The translations under genes and the position numbers were made by a program. The notes beneath the pieces were generated by a model. That model searched no databases and was not told the DNA's origin. It worked only from the letters and a program-made list of their open reading frames with translations. A stretch of 64,000 nt of DNA. It comes from Ectorhizobium quercum. GTDB lineage: Bacteria > Pseudomonadota > Alphaproteobacteria > Rhizobiales > Rhizobiaceae. This document shows, in pieces, positions 17,211-26,831 of this stretch. The stretch lies in assembly GCF_026552795.1 (NCBI RefSeq), contig NZ_JANFPI010000003.1, positions 124,001-188,000 of the forward strand. The letters are read 5' to 3'. Numbering within the stretch: the stretch's first letter is position 1; each line of letters opens with the position of its first letter.

Positions 17211-18116
17211 ATGGATATCAGGCGTCTCAGATCGTTCATCGTCATCGTGGATACGGGCAGCATCACCCGCGCCGCCGACGTGCTTCACATCGCCCAGCCC
17301 GCCCTCAGCCAGCAGCTCGCCACCCTTGAGGATCACTTCCAGCAGAAATTGCTCATCCGCAGCCAGCAGGGCGTGTCGATGACCGAGGCCGGGCGCGCGG
17401 TCTACCGCCACGCCCAGATCATCCTGAGGCAGATGGACCTGGCGCAGGCCGATGTGAAGGCGGCCGGGGCCTCGCTGGTCGGCCGGGTGTCGGTGGGCCT
17501 CGTGCCGTTCAGCAGTGCGGCAACCCTGTCCGCCGATCTGCTGATCGAGACCCGCAAGCGGCATCCGGGCATCCTGCTGCACCTTACGGAAAGCGTCGGG
17601 CAGACCTACAGCCAGATGATCATGAACGGCCGGCTGGAAATGGCGCTCATCCACGGTTCCGGCCCGATCAAGGGCGTCCGCTTCGAACCGCTCTTCGTCG
17701 AGGACTTCTATCTCGTGGCGCACAGCAGGTTCGGCATCGAGCCGGGCAGCCAGCCGCTGCCCATCGCCGCGATGGAGGACATGCCCCTGCTTCTGCCGCC
17801 ACCCTACAATTTCGTGCGCCGGGCCGTCGATCTGGCGTTCACAAGGGCGCGCGTGTCTCTGAACGTCGTGGCGGAAGTGGAGATTGTCCGCACGTTGGCC
17901 CGCGTCGTCAGCGACGGCATGGGCGCGACGATCATGCCGAAGGCGATCACCGAGCGCCTTCTGGCCGAATCGGGCGAGCCTCTCGTCGCCCGTCCGATCA
18001 CGCCCAAGATCGAGGAAACGCTTTCATTGTGCGTTTCCGACCAGAGCGAGCTGTCGGAACCGGCACTTGCGGTGAAATCCATTCTCATGGAACTCACCGC
18101 CCGCCTCAAGGCGTAA
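17211..18116 (+). CDS. LysR-family transcriptional regulator
   Basis: A 301-residue regulator with the N-terminal winged helix-turn-helix (about 3-60; RLRSFIVIVDTGSITRAADVLHIAQPALSQQ) and a LysR substrate-binding domain (about 90-295). The start at 17211 gives the standard MDIRRLRSFI beginning; a longer in-frame start at 17091 would add about 40 atypical residues. The N-terminus resembles the Nac/Cbl-like group. Being divergent from the SDR-ABC-RraA operon, and with two palindromic boxes in the shared intergenic region, it most likely controls that operon. The inducer is unknown. Confidence 0.9.
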   Translation: MDIRRLRSFIVIVDTGSITRAADVLHIAQPALSQQLATLEDHFQQKLLIRSQQGVSMTEAGRAVYRHAQIILRQMDLAQADVKAAGASLVGRVSVGLVPFSSAATLSADLLIETRKRHPGILLHLTESVGQTYSQMIMNGRLEMALIHGSGPIKGVRFEPLFVEDFYLVAHSRFGIEPGSQPLPIAAMEDMPLLLPPPYNFVRRAVDLAFTRARVSLNVVAEVEIVRTLARVVSDGMGATIMPKAITERLLAESGEPLVARPITPKIEETLSLCVSDQSELSEPALAVKSILMELTARLKA

Positions 18117-18129
18117 GCGCCGGCAGGTT

Positions 18130-19332
18130 TCAGTGCAGGTCGTTGCAGAACTGCGCGATGCGCGCGCAGGCTTCGTCGAGCCGGTCGAGGCTGGTGGCGT
18201 AGGAAATGCGGAAGAACGGGCTCATGCCATAGGCCGCGCCCTGCACGGTGGTGACGTGATGCTCGTCGAGCAGGGCCAGCACGAAATCCGTATCCGTCTC
18301 GATCCTGCGGCCGCCCTTGCTGGTCCTGCCGATCAGTTCCGCGATGTTCGGGAAAACGTAGAACGCGCCCTCCGGCTTGTGGCAGCGGATTCCCTCGATC
18401 TCGCCGAGCCGGGCCACCACGAAATCGCGGCGCTCCCGGTAGATCGCCGCCCGCTCCTTCAGGAGATCCTGCGGCCCGTCGAGCACGGCGGCGACGGCGG
18501 CCTGCGTGATCGTCGAGGTGCCGCCGCTGTTCTGGCCGTTAACGTTGCTGACGGCCTTGATCAGGTCCTTCGGACCGCCGCAGAAGCCGAGACGCCAGCC
18601 GGTCATCGCATAGGCCTTGGACGCGCCGTTGACGGTCAGCACACGGTCGTAAAGGCGCGGCTCGACCTCGGCGATGGTGCAGAATGCGAAGTCGTCATAG
18701 ATCAGGTGCTCGTACATGTCGTCGGTCATGATCCAGACATGCGGATGGCGCAGCATCACCTCGGCGATGGCCTTCATCTCGTCGCGCGAGCAGGCGGCGC
18801 CGGTCGGATTGTTCGGAAAGTTCAGGAACAGCCACTTGGTCTTCGGCGTGATGGCCGCGTCGAGATCCTCGGCGCGCAGCTTGAAGCCGTTCTGTTGCGG
18901 GCAATCGACGGCAACGGGAACGGCGCCGGCAAACCTGACGATATCCGCATAGCTGATCCAGGACGGCGACGGAATGACCACCTCGTCGCCCGGATTGCAG
19001 GTGGCGAGCACGGCGTCGAAGATGATCTGCTTGCCGCCGCCGGCCACGACGATCTGCTCCGGCTGGTAATCCAGATTGTTGTCGCGCCTGAACTTGCGGG
19101 CGATGGCCTCGCGAAGCGCCATCGTTCCGTCCAGCGGCGGATATTTGGTGTCGCCGGCAAGCGCCGCCGCATGGGCCGCCTCGATGGCGTTGGCAGGTGT
19201 GGGGAAATCGGGTTCGCCGGACGACAGGCTGATGACCTTGACGCCCTTGGCCGCAAGATCGCGGGCACGTTGCGTCATGGCAGCGGAAGCGGAGATGGAA
19301 ACGTTTTTCAGACGGTCGGCAATGGCGGGCAT
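18130..19332 (-). CDS. Class I/II pyridoxal-phosphate aminotransferase (AspC-like)
   Basis: A 400-residue fold-type I aminotransferase. The PLP-binding Lys is K239 in NGASKAYAMTGWR; N175 in NFPNNPTG, the Asp/Tyr pair in DDMYEHL, and the Arg near the C-terminus in FRISYA complete the aspartate-aminotransferase signature. The ATG at 19332 gives the usual MPAIADRLKNVSISASAAM beginning; an ATG at 19365 is an alternative, and neither has a strong ribosome-binding site. It lies 52 bp after pxpA and is probably the last gene of the carboxylase operon. It could transaminate the amino acid made by ring opening. Its exact amino donor or acceptor is unknown. Confidence 0.86.
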   Translation of the reverse strand: MPAIADRLKNVSISASAAMTQRARDLAAKGVKVISLSSGEPDFPTPANAIEAAHAAALAGDTKYPPLDGTMALREAIARKFRRDNNLDYQPEQIVVAGGGKQIIFDAVLATCNPGDEVVIPSPSWISYADIVRFAGAVPVAVDCPQQNGFKLRAEDLDAAITPKTKWLFLNFPNNPTGAACSRDEMKAIAEVMLRHPHVWIMTDDMYEHLIYDDFAFCTIAEVEPRLYDRVLTVNGASKAYAMTGWRLGFCGGPKDLIKAVSNVNGQNSGGTSTITQAAVAAVLDGPQDLLKERAAIYRERRDFVVARLGEIEGIRCHKPEGAFYVFPNIAELIGRTSKGGRRIETDTDFVLALLDEHHVTTVQGAAYGMSPFFRISYATSLDRLDEACARIAQFCNDLH

Positions 19333-19384
19333 GAGCGTTGATCTCGGTTGAACGGGGTTGGACATACGGATGCGGGCGCGAAGC

Positions 19385-20152
19385 TCATCGCAGGATGCGG
19401 GAGACGGGCGCGACCTCGCCGCCGGCCGCCTCGATCTCGCTGCGGACGAGGCGCGCAAGGTCGAGCGAGCCGGGCGTGTCGCTATGGACCAGAATGGACC
19501 GCGCCCGCATCGGAATGATCGCACCGTCGATGGCGGCGACGGTGCCTTCGACGAGGAACCGGCGGACACGGGCGCGCACGGATGCCTCGTCCTTGACGAG
19601 CGCGCCCGGCTGGCCACGCGGGACAAGCGTGCCATCGGCCCGATAGGCGCGGTCGGCGAGGAACAGCGTCAGCGTCTTCAGCCCCGCCGCCTGCGCCTCG
19701 GCCTCGATGATGCTGCCGGCCGTGCCGAACACGATCAGTTCCGGATCGATCGTCCTGATCGCCGCCATCATCGAGGCGGCGAGCGCCGCATCGCGATTGA
19801 CCATGTTACCCATCGCCGCGTGGAAGCTCACATGCGAGACCCGCACGCCCTCCGCCCGGGCAATCGCCGTCAGCGCGCCGAGCTGGTAGAGCATCTGCTG
19901 GCGCAGCTCGTCGGCGCCGAACGGCAGTTCGCGGCGCCCAAAGCCCTGCCGGTCCGGCAGGCCGGGATGCGCCCCGATGTCCACGCCGCGGTCGCGGGCC
20001 AGACGCACCATGCGCGCCATCGTATCGGCGTCGCCGGCATGGAAGCCGCAGGCGATGTTGGCCGAAGAGACGACATCCATCATCGCCTCGTCGTCGCAGA
20101 GCCGGTAGGGGCCGAAGCCCTCGCCCATGTCGGAATTCAGGTCGACTTTCAT
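19385..20152 (-). CDS. pxpA: 5-oxoprolinase subunit A / LamB-YcsF family protein
   Basis: A 255-residue LamB/YcsF protein; in E. coli and B. subtilis PxpA works with PxpB and PxpC in ATP-dependent opening of 5-oxoproline (pyroglutamate). MKVDLNSDMGEGFG at the N-terminus, ANIACGFHAGD, and IGAHPGLPD are hallmark sequences. AAGGAG precedes the ATG at 20152. It follows pxpC by 29 bp. Because the operon also encodes biotin carboxylase and biotin carrier protein, the assembled enzyme may be a biotin-dependent carboxylase or lactam hydrolase with a different substrate. The name is by homology only. Confidence 0.88.
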   Translation of the reverse strand: MKVDLNSDMGEGFGPYRLCDDEAMMDVVSSANIACGFHAGDADTMARMVRLARDRGVDIGAHPGLPDRQGFGRRELPFGADELRQQMLYQLGALTAIARAEGVRVSHVSFHAAMGNMVNRDAALAASMMAAIRTIDPELIVFGTAGSIIEAEAQAAGLKTLTLFLADRAYRADGTLVPRGQPGALVKDEASVRARVRRFLVEGTVAAIDGAIIPMRARSILVHSDTPGSLDLARLVRSEIEAAGGEVAPVSRILR

Positions 20153-20181
20153 GACGCTTCTCCTTCCCCTGAAATCTCAGG

Positions 20182-21174
20182 TCATTGCATCGCGACGAGC
20201 GACTGGCGGACCAGACGCAGGGTTTCGCGCACATCCGCGACATAGCCGGCGACGGCTCGTTCGGCGGCCCGGGCCTCGGCATGCGTCACCGGCGTGAACC
20301 GCAGCATCGAACCGATGCGCGCCTGCCCCAGGCGCCAGAGATCCGCCTCCACGACGCCGGCGATCTTCGGATAGCCCCCGGCGGTATTGGCGTCGCTCAT
20401 CTGGACGATCGGCTCGCCGGCCGGCGGCACCTGGATCACGCCGGGCACGACCCCGTGCGAGCGCATTTCGACCGGCGCCACCGGGCGGATCGGATCGCCG
20501 CTCAGGCGATAGCCCGTGCGGTCGCTGCGCGACGAGATCTTCCACGGCTGGTTCCAGAAACGGTCCGCATCCGCGCCGAAGAGATCGTGCTCACCGGCCG
20601 GCAGGGCGCGAATGAGCAGGGCCCCGTCCCCGGCGACCGGAAAGGCTTCTTTCAGGGAGATGGCCGGCGGCACGACGCCGATGCCGCCTTCGGGCACGAA
20701 ACAGCCGGCGGACGCGCCGGCGTCGATCCTGTCGCCCGCTGCCAGGAACCGCCCGTCGACCCCGCCGAAGCCGCCGCGAAGCGAGGTGCTGCGCGAGCCC
20801 ATGACCGGCGCGACATCGACGCCGCCGGCCGGGCACAGATAGGCCCTGGCCTCCTTCAGCGGCGGCGACAATTCCAGCACCTGCCCGGCCGCGACCGCAA
20901 CCGCCCACCAGGGAGCCACGTCGACGCCGTCGAGCCGTGCCCGGCAATCCGCGCCCGTCAGCGCGAAGACACCCGGCGCCGTGAAGCGGACGCGGAACGG
21001 GAAGGTCTGGATTTCCAGACCGGCCATCCCCGGCTCGTTCCCAGCCAGCAGATTGCCGACGGTCAGCGCCAGCGGGTCCATCGCGCCGCTCGCCGTCACC
21101 CCGATATTGCGATAGCCGGGCCGCCCCAGATCCTGAACCGTGTTGAGCGGGCCGGTTTCGACGATCTCGATCAC
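20182..21174 (-). CDS. pxpC: Biotin-dependent carboxyltransferase / 5-oxoprolinase subunit C
   Basis: A 330-residue KipA/allophanate-hydrolase-subunit-2/PxpC protein. The N-terminus VIEIVETGPLNTVQDLGRPGY is characteristic; GASGAMD-like (TASGAMDPLAL) and the later RSHGVVPGVIQVPPAGEPI are family landmarks, including the biotin-carboxyltransferase-like fold. The start is the GTG at 21174, overlapping the pxpB stop by 4 bp. The C-terminal tail (about 300-330, EARAAERAVAGYVADVRE) is helical. In urea amidolyase the matching domain is the carboxyltransferase, which suits the presence of accB and accC in the same operon. Confidence 0.88.
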   Translation of the reverse strand: MIEIVETGPLNTVQDLGRPGYRNIGVTASGAMDPLALTVGNLLAGNEPGMAGLEIQTFPFRVRFTAPGVFALTGADCRARLDGVDVAPWWAVAVAAGQVLELSPPLKEARAYLCPAGGVDVAPVMGSRSTSLRGGFGGVDGRFLAAGDRIDAGASAGCFVPEGGIGVVPPAISLKEAFPVAGDGALLIRALPAGEHDLFGADADRFWNQPWKISSRSDRTGYRLSGDPIRPVAPVEMRSHGVVPGVIQVPPAGEPIVQMSDANTAGGYPKIAGVVEADLWRLGQARIGSMLRFTPVTHAEARAAERAVAGYVADVRETLRLVRQSLVAMQ

Positions 21175-21881
21175 AGCTCGATCCTTTCGGGGCGGAAACG
21201 CACGATGTCGCCCGGCGCCATGACGGCAGGGGAAGCGGCGGCGGGATCGAACATCGTGAGATCGGCGAAGCCGATGGAGTTCCATCCGTTCGGCCCGGTC
21301 AGCACGGCCACGCCCGTCTGCATGCCGCCGATGGTGACGCATCCGCGCGCCATGTTGAGGGAGGGAACGGTCTTGCGCGGCATGTGGATGCGCGGATCGA
21401 GCCCGTGCAGATAGCCGAAGCCGGGCGCGCTTCCCAATGCGAACACGCGGTAGGTGCCTTCATGGTGGATGCGCACCACCTCCCGGTCGCTGAGGCCGCT
21501 CAGGTCGCAGAGCGCGGCGAGATCCGTGGCATGCTCGCCGCCATAGGTGACGGCGATCTCGATTTCCCGACCGGCCAGATCGATGCCCCGCGCGCGCCTC
21601 CATTCATCCTGAAGACCGGCGACGACGGCATCCGGCGCATCCGGCGTTTCCTTGAGGATCACCAGCAGGTTGGTCATGCCCGGCACGACTTCGGCGACAT
21701 CCTCGCGCAGCGCCAGCAGGCGGGAAAGCGCCCATATGCGCCGCTGGTTCGGCAGATCGAACAGGCCCGGCGCTTCCAGCAGGAAGGCCCGTGCGCCGAT
21801 GAAGGAAATCATGGCACGTTCGTCCGCATTCGGCACAACCGATGCCGGCGACGGAAAGACGGCTGTTTTCAATACGCTCAT
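21171..21881 (-). CDS. pxpB: 5-oxoprolinase subunit B (KipI / allophanate hydrolase subunit 1 family)
   Basis: A 236-residue PxpB/KipI protein that normally partners PxpC. YGGEHATDLAALCDLSGLS and YRVFALGSAPGFGYLHGLD are family landmarks, and the C-terminus MAPGDIVRFRP is typical. It overlaps the apo-BCCP gene by 4 bp (ATGA at 21878) and pxpC by 4 bp, so the three are translationally coupled. The first 20 residues (MSVLKTAVFPSPASVVPNAD) are poorly conserved; the ATG at 21810 (MISFIGARAF) is another possible start, but the overlap supports 21881. Confidence 0.87.
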   Translation of the reverse strand: MSVLKTAVFPSPASVVPNADERAMISFIGARAFLLEAPGLFDLPNQRRIWALSRLLALREDVAEVVPGMTNLLVILKETPDAPDAVVAGLQDEWRRARGIDLAGREIEIAVTYGGEHATDLAALCDLSGLSDREVVRIHHEGTYRVFALGSAPGFGYLHGLDPRIHMPRKTVPSLNMARGCVTIGGMQTGVAVLTGPNGWNSIGFADLTMFDPAAASPAVMAPGDIVRFRPERIEL

Positions 21882-22348
21882 CTGGCTTGCTCCATAGTCA
21901 GGATGGTCTCGCCATAACCGACCAGATCGCCGGCCCGGACGTGCAGGTCCCCGGCGACGGCGTCCTCGCCGGCGACGACCGGCAGAAGCACCGGCCCGAT
22001 CTCGATGAAGCCGACGACCGCGCCCCGGCCGAGCCGTTGCCCCTTGCGCGGCGGCGCCGCATCGACGGCGCCCGGATGCACATCCCTGAACCGGCCTGCC
22101 GCGGGCGCCTTCACGCTGCCCGCCGCCCGGGATGCCGGCTCGGCGGCCTGCGAAACGCCCGCTCGGCCCCCGGCCGTCGCAGCGACCACGCCTTCGAGAA
22201 CGATTTTCAGCGTCTGCCCGTCGGCGGCGATGATTTCAAGCTCGCGCGCGCCGGACGTTTCGAGCCATCCACTCAGCAGGGAAACGACGGCGGGATCGGT
22301 CAGGTCGCCGATGGTGTTCCTGTCCTTCGAGCGGTCACGCCTCGGCAT
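21878..22348 (-). CDS. BCCP-like biotinyl/lipoyl-domain protein lacking the biotin lysine
   Basis: A 156-residue second biotin-carboxyl-carrier-like protein. Residues 1-55 resemble the AccB N-terminal region (LTDPAVVSLLSGWLE...LEIIAADGQTLKIV). Residues about 78-156 resemble the biotinyl barrel (VKAPAAGRF...GQRLGRGAVVGFIE...AGDLVGYGETILTME). Where AccB has the hairpin EAMKV, this protein has EIGPV (116-120), so the biotin-accepting Lys is replaced by Pro. It cannot be biotinylated at the normal position. AGGAGGTGG precedes the ATG. It overlaps accC by 14 bp and pxpB by 4 bp. It may be a structural or assembly subunit. Decay is less likely, as the frame is intact and tightly coupled. Confidence 0.8.
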   Translation of the reverse strand: MPRRDRSKDRNTIGDLTDPAVVSLLSGWLETSGARELEIIAADGQTLKIVLEGVVAATAGGRAGVSQAAEPASRAAGSVKAPAAGRFRDVHPGAVDAAPPRKGQRLGRGAVVGFIEIGPVLLPVVAGEDAVAGDLHVRAGDLVGYGETILTMEQAR

Positions 22349-23732
22349 GGTCCACCTCCTTCAGCCGCTTTTCCAGATGGTGGATATCGACGCTTCCCGC
22401 ACCGAAGTCGGGATCGGCGAAAATCCGCTCATGCAGGGGAATGTTGGTGGAGATCCCCTCGATCCGCGTTTCGGACAGCGCCACCCGCATGCGCCGGATG
22501 GCCTCGTCCCGCGTCGGCGCATGGACGATCAGCTTGGCGATCAGGGAATCGTAATAGGGCGAGACCCGGTAGCCGTCGGCAACATGCGTGTCGACACGAA
22601 TGCCAGGACCGGCCGGGAAACGCGCCCGGGCGATGCGGCCGGGCGACGCGGCGAAGGACACCGGGTCCTCGGCATTGATCCGGCATTCGAAGGCATGGCC
22701 CGCGGCCACGCCGCCAAAGCGGGCGGCATCGAGAGGCTCGCCCTGCGCCGCGCGCAACTGCTCATGGACCAGATCGACGCCTGCCGTCATCTCCGTCACC
22801 GGGTGCTCGACCTGAAGGCGCGTGTTCATTTCGATGAAGAAGAATTCGCCGTTCTCATACAGGAACTCGAAGGTGCCGACGCCGCGATAGCCGATCTGGC
22901 GACAGGCTTCGGCACACCGTTCGCCGATCGCCTCCGCGAGCGCCGGGGCGATGCCGGGCGCGGGTGCTTCCTCCACCACCTTCTGGTGACGGCGCTGCAC
23001 CGAACAGTCGCGATGGCCGACCCACACGGCATTGCCGTGCATATCGCACAGGACCTGAAACTCCACATGACGGGGCCGTTCCAGGAACTTTTCCATGTAG
23101 AGTTCCGGCTTGCCGAAGGCACGGCGCGCTTCCTCGCGGGTGATCGCGACGGCATCGGCGATCTCGCCGCCGCCGCGCACGACCCGCATGCCGCGACCGC
23201 CGCCGCCGCCGGCCGCCTTGACGATGACCGGATAACCGATGCCCTCGGCGATGGCCCGCACGGCATCCATGTCGTCCGGCAGAGGCTCGCCCGGACCCGG
23301 CACGCAGGGCACGCCGGCCGCCATCATCGCCCGCTTGGCGGCGATCTTGTCACCCATGATGCGGATAGCCCCGGCCGGCGGTCCCACGAAGACCAGACCG
23401 GCCTTTTCCACGGCCTCGGCGAAATCGGCGTTCTCGGAGAGAAAGCCGTAGCCCGGATGCACGGCCTCGGCACCCGTCACCCGCGCGGCGAGGAGGATCG
23501 CCGCCTGATTGAGATAGCTCCTGCCCGGGGCCGACGGGCCGATACACAACGGACCGCCATCGGCGGGCGCCGGCTGCTCAGCGCCGTCCGCCTCGGAAGC
23601 GATCAGGATCGGCCGCAGGCCGAGTTCGAGACAGGCGCGCCGCACGCGCAGGGCGATCTCGCCGCGATTGGCGATCAGCACGGAACCGAAGCGGCGTCCG
23701 GTCTGCTCGGCCGGGAAGGACGGTCCGGTCAT
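22335..23732 (-). CDS. accC: Biotin carboxylase
   Basis: A 465-residue ATP-grasp biotin carboxylase that carboxylates the biotin of its carrier protein using ATP and bicarbonate. SVLIANRGEIALRV (17-30), HPGYGFLSEN (92-101), the flexible Gly loop AAGGGGGRGM (173-182), the RHVEFQVLCD segment, and EMNTRLQVEHPVTE are diagnostic. It sits in a dedicated operon with pxpABC, separate from the fatty-acid accBC expected elsewhere in the genome, so it probably serves only this system. The ATG at 23732 shares one base with the accB stop; the N-terminal 15 residues are a little longer than usual. Confidence 0.92.
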   Translation of the reverse strand: MTGPSFPAEQTGRRFGSVLIANRGEIALRVRRACLELGLRPILIASEADGAEQPAPADGGPLCIGPSAPGRSYLNQAAILLAARVTGAEAVHPGYGFLSENADFAEAVEKAGLVFVGPPAGAIRIMGDKIAAKRAMMAAGVPCVPGPGEPLPDDMDAVRAIAEGIGYPVIVKAAGGGGGRGMRVVRGGGEIADAVAITREEARRAFGKPELYMEKFLERPRHVEFQVLCDMHGNAVWVGHRDCSVQRRHQKVVEEAPAPGIAPALAEAIGERCAEACRQIGYRGVGTFEFLYENGEFFFIEMNTRLQVEHPVTEMTAGVDLVHEQLRAAQGEPLDAARFGGVAAGHAFECRINAEDPVSFAASPGRIARARFPAGPGIRVDTHVADGYRVSPYYDSLIAKLIVHAPTRDEAIRRMRVALSETRIEGISTNIPLHERIFADPDFGAGSVDIHHLEKRLKEVDHAEA

Positions 23733-24160
23733 CACCCAAGCTCCACGAGAGGCTGGCCGGCATCGACCTCCTGGCCGTCCTGAAAGAGGACCTGCCGGAC
23801 GACGCCCGCAAAGGGCGCGGGAACCGTGGTGAAAACCTTCATCGCCTCGACGATGCAAAGCCCCTGCCCCGCCTCGACGGCATCTCCCGGCTTCACGAGC
23901 GGTTGGGCGCCGGGACTGTTCGACTGATGAGCGATGCCCGAAACGGGCGAGCGGACCAGCTTGCGATGCGCGTCGGCGTCTTCGGGTGCGTCGGCTTCGG
24001 CAGCAGCGATGTCCGCGACCGCCAGCGGCGATGCGGCGGCCGGTCCACCGGACGGCGCGTTGCGAATGATGACGGTCGTGCCATCCTGGCTGACCGTCAG
24101 TTCCGACACATTCGAACTCCCGACAAAGTCAAGAAGTGTTTTGATCTTTTGCAGATCCAT
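23732..24160 (-). CDS. accB: Biotin carboxyl carrier protein
   Basis: A 142-residue BCCP. The N-terminal helix MDLQKIKTLLDFVGSSNVSELTV and a Pro/Ala-rich linker (about 36-65) lead to the C-terminal biotinyl barrel with CIVEAMKV, in which K108 is the biotinylation site. GGGGAG precedes the ATG at 24160, which starts the operon accB-accC-BCCP2-pxpB-pxpC-pxpA-aminotransferase. It delivers carboxybiotin, probably to the PxpB/PxpC carboxyltransferase. The 225-bp region upstream should hold the operon promoter, but I see no convincing -35/-10 pair there. Confidence 0.92.
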   Translation of the reverse strand: MDLQKIKTLLDFVGSSNVSELTVSQDGTTVIIRNAPSGGPAAASPLAVADIAAAEADAPEDADAHRKLVRSPVSGIAHQSNSPGAQPLVKPGDAVEAGQGLCIVEAMKVFTTVPAPFAGVVRQVLFQDGQEVDAGQPLVELG

Positions 24161-24313
24161 GCCGCTCCCCAGGGACACAAGGAAAGCCGGATGGCCCTGC
24201 GGCGCGCGGCCGCCGTCCACCGGTTCGTCTGTGGAAAGACTTACACAACATGGCTTCTGATGGGGGCAGACAAAGTTTGCATATCACCCCTGTCCGGGCC
24301 GCTCCACCCATAT

Positions 24314-24343
24314 GAAAATCCCCGGTGCGCGGGCGCACCGGGG
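24314..24343 (-). terminator. Intrinsic terminator of the peptide ABC operon
   Basis: CCCCGGTGCG (24320-24329) and CGCACCGGGG (24334-24343) form a perfect 10-bp stem with a 4-nt loop. On the minus strand it is followed by ATTTTC. It lies 43 bp after the binding-protein stop. Confidence 0.8.
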
Positions 24344-24385
24344 ACATCGTTCCCGACCTGAACGGCTTTCGTCAGCCTGAGCGGC

Positions 24386-25891
24386 TCACTGGACCGGCTT
24401 CATGTCGAAGGCCCTCACCCAGTCGTCGCCGCGCGCCGCCCATTCGATGCGCTTCGACACGCCATAGGTCGCGGGCATCAGATAGAGGAAGACCGCCGCC
24501 GCCTCGTCGCACATCAGCCTGGTCGCGTCGGCATAGAGCGCGTTGCGGGCGTCCTTGTCGGTCGTCACGCGGGCCTTGTCCAGAATCGCGCCGAATTCGG
24601 CATTGTTCCAGTAGTCGTAGACATTGCCCGGGGCGAACATCGTCAGCATGCCGTCGGCATCGATGGTCGGCCATGCGAGACCCTGCACGGCAAGCTGGGC
24701 GAGGTCGCGGGCGCGCAACTGCTTGTTCATGAAAGCGCCGAACTCGATCTCGGTGATCTTCACCTTCAGGCCGACCTCCTGCAATTGCGATGCGATGATC
24801 TGGGTGACTTCGTCGCCTTGCAGGTAGGTCGCCGTCGGAACCTCGATCTCGATCTCCTGGCTCAGGTCGACGCCGGATTCGGCGAGAAGCTCGCGCGCCT
24901 TTTCCGGATCGTAGGGATAGGGCTTCAAATCCGGATTGTAGCCCACATAGGGCTCGGAAAGGAGCTGGCAATTGGCCACCGTCGCCTTGCCGTCGAAGAT
25001 CGCGGAAACGATGCCTTCCTTGTCGATGGCATAGTTCAGCGCCTGACGGAAGCTGCGATTTTCCATCGGCGTCTTCTGATGGTTGATCTTGGCCAGCATC
25101 ATGCGGATGGAATCGATCGAATCTGCGCTGGCTTCGCCCGAGGCGTTGATCCGCGCGATCTCGGTGGTCGGAACGCCCGTCACCAGATCGATCTCGCCGG
25201 CCATCAGCGCGGCGATGCGGCTGCCGCTTTCCGGGATGGTGCGGAACGTGACCCTGCGGAAATCCGCCGCCTCGCCCCAGTAGTCCGGATTGGCTTCGAG
25301 GGTGATGTGATCGCCGGGCACGTTCTCGGCCACCTTGTAGGGACCGCCGGACATGGTTTCGGTCGCCGGATTGTGGCTCTTCGTCCATTCCGGCGGCAGC
25401 AGGAAGAACATCGAAAGCTGATCGGCGAAGGCCGGATAGGGCTCGGAGGTCTTCACGTCGAGGGTCAGGTCGTCGACGACGACCGCTTCCGAAACCAGCG
25501 AGAACCAGCCGGCGATACGGGCGCCGACATCCTTGTCCAGCACCCGGTCGAGGTTCCACTTCACCGCCGCCGCGTCGAGCTTCTCGCCGTTCGCGAAGGT
25601 TGCGCCGGGCGTGAGCTTGAAGCGCCAGGTGTTGTCGTCAACCATCTCCCAGGACTGCGCCAGCGACGGTTGCAGCTTGAGGTCGGGGCCGCGCAGGATC
25701 AGCGCCGGATAGATGTGGCTGATCACGCTCAGGTCCGAGCCGACCGAGGCCGACATGTGCGGATCGAGCGTATTCACGGCAACGCGCAGCGCAATCGTCA
25801 CCGAATCCGCACTCTGCGCGTTCGCCATCGACGTCGCGAACATGAAGCTGGTGATGCCAGCCAGTAGGAATGCACGGGTATCATGAAGCAT
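24386..25891 (-). CDS. Peptide/dipeptide ABC transporter substrate-binding protein
   Basis: A 501-residue family 5 binding protein (DppA/OppA type). The signal peptide is MLHDTRAFLLAGITSFMFATSMANA. Family landmarks are NTLDPHMSASVGSDLSVISHIYPALI, WRFKLTPGATFANGEKLDA, FRQALNYAIDKEGIV and the C-terminal WNNAEFGAILDKAR. Members bind peptides, opines, nickel, glutathione or other small molecules, so the ligand is open. It is the last gene of the minus-strand transporter operon and is followed by a clear terminator. The hydrolase at the head of the operon hints at a peptide- or amide-like ligand. Confidence 0.9.
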   Translation of the reverse strand: MLHDTRAFLLAGITSFMFATSMANAQSADSVTIALRVAVNTLDPHMSASVGSDLSVISHIYPALILRGPDLKLQPSLAQSWEMVDDNTWRFKLTPGATFANGEKLDAAAVKWNLDRVLDKDVGARIAGWFSLVSEAVVVDDLTLDVKTSEPYPAFADQLSMFFLLPPEWTKSHNPATETMSGGPYKVAENVPGDHITLEANPDYWGEAADFRRVTFRTIPESGSRIAALMAGEIDLVTGVPTTEIARINASGEASADSIDSIRMMLAKINHQKTPMENRSFRQALNYAIDKEGIVSAIFDGKATVANCQLLSEPYVGYNPDLKPYPYDPEKARELLAESGVDLSQEIEIEVPTATYLQGDEVTQIIASQLQEVGLKVKITEIEFGAFMNKQLRARDLAQLAVQGLAWPTIDADGMLTMFAPGNVYDYWNNAEFGAILDKARVTTDKDARNALYADATRLMCDEAAAVFLYLMPATYGVSKRIEWAARGDDWVRAFDMKPVQ

Positions 25892-25922
25892 GGCATATCT
25901 CTCAGGTTGAGGATGGACGGAC

Positions 25923-26827
<905 letters not shown>

Positions 26828-26831
<4 letters not shown>

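Noticed and set aside
21878-22348. Reading the second BCCP as a pseudogene
   Set aside because: The frame is intact, has a strong AGGAGG site and 4- and 14-bp overlaps with its neighbours; loss of one Lys alone does not show decay.
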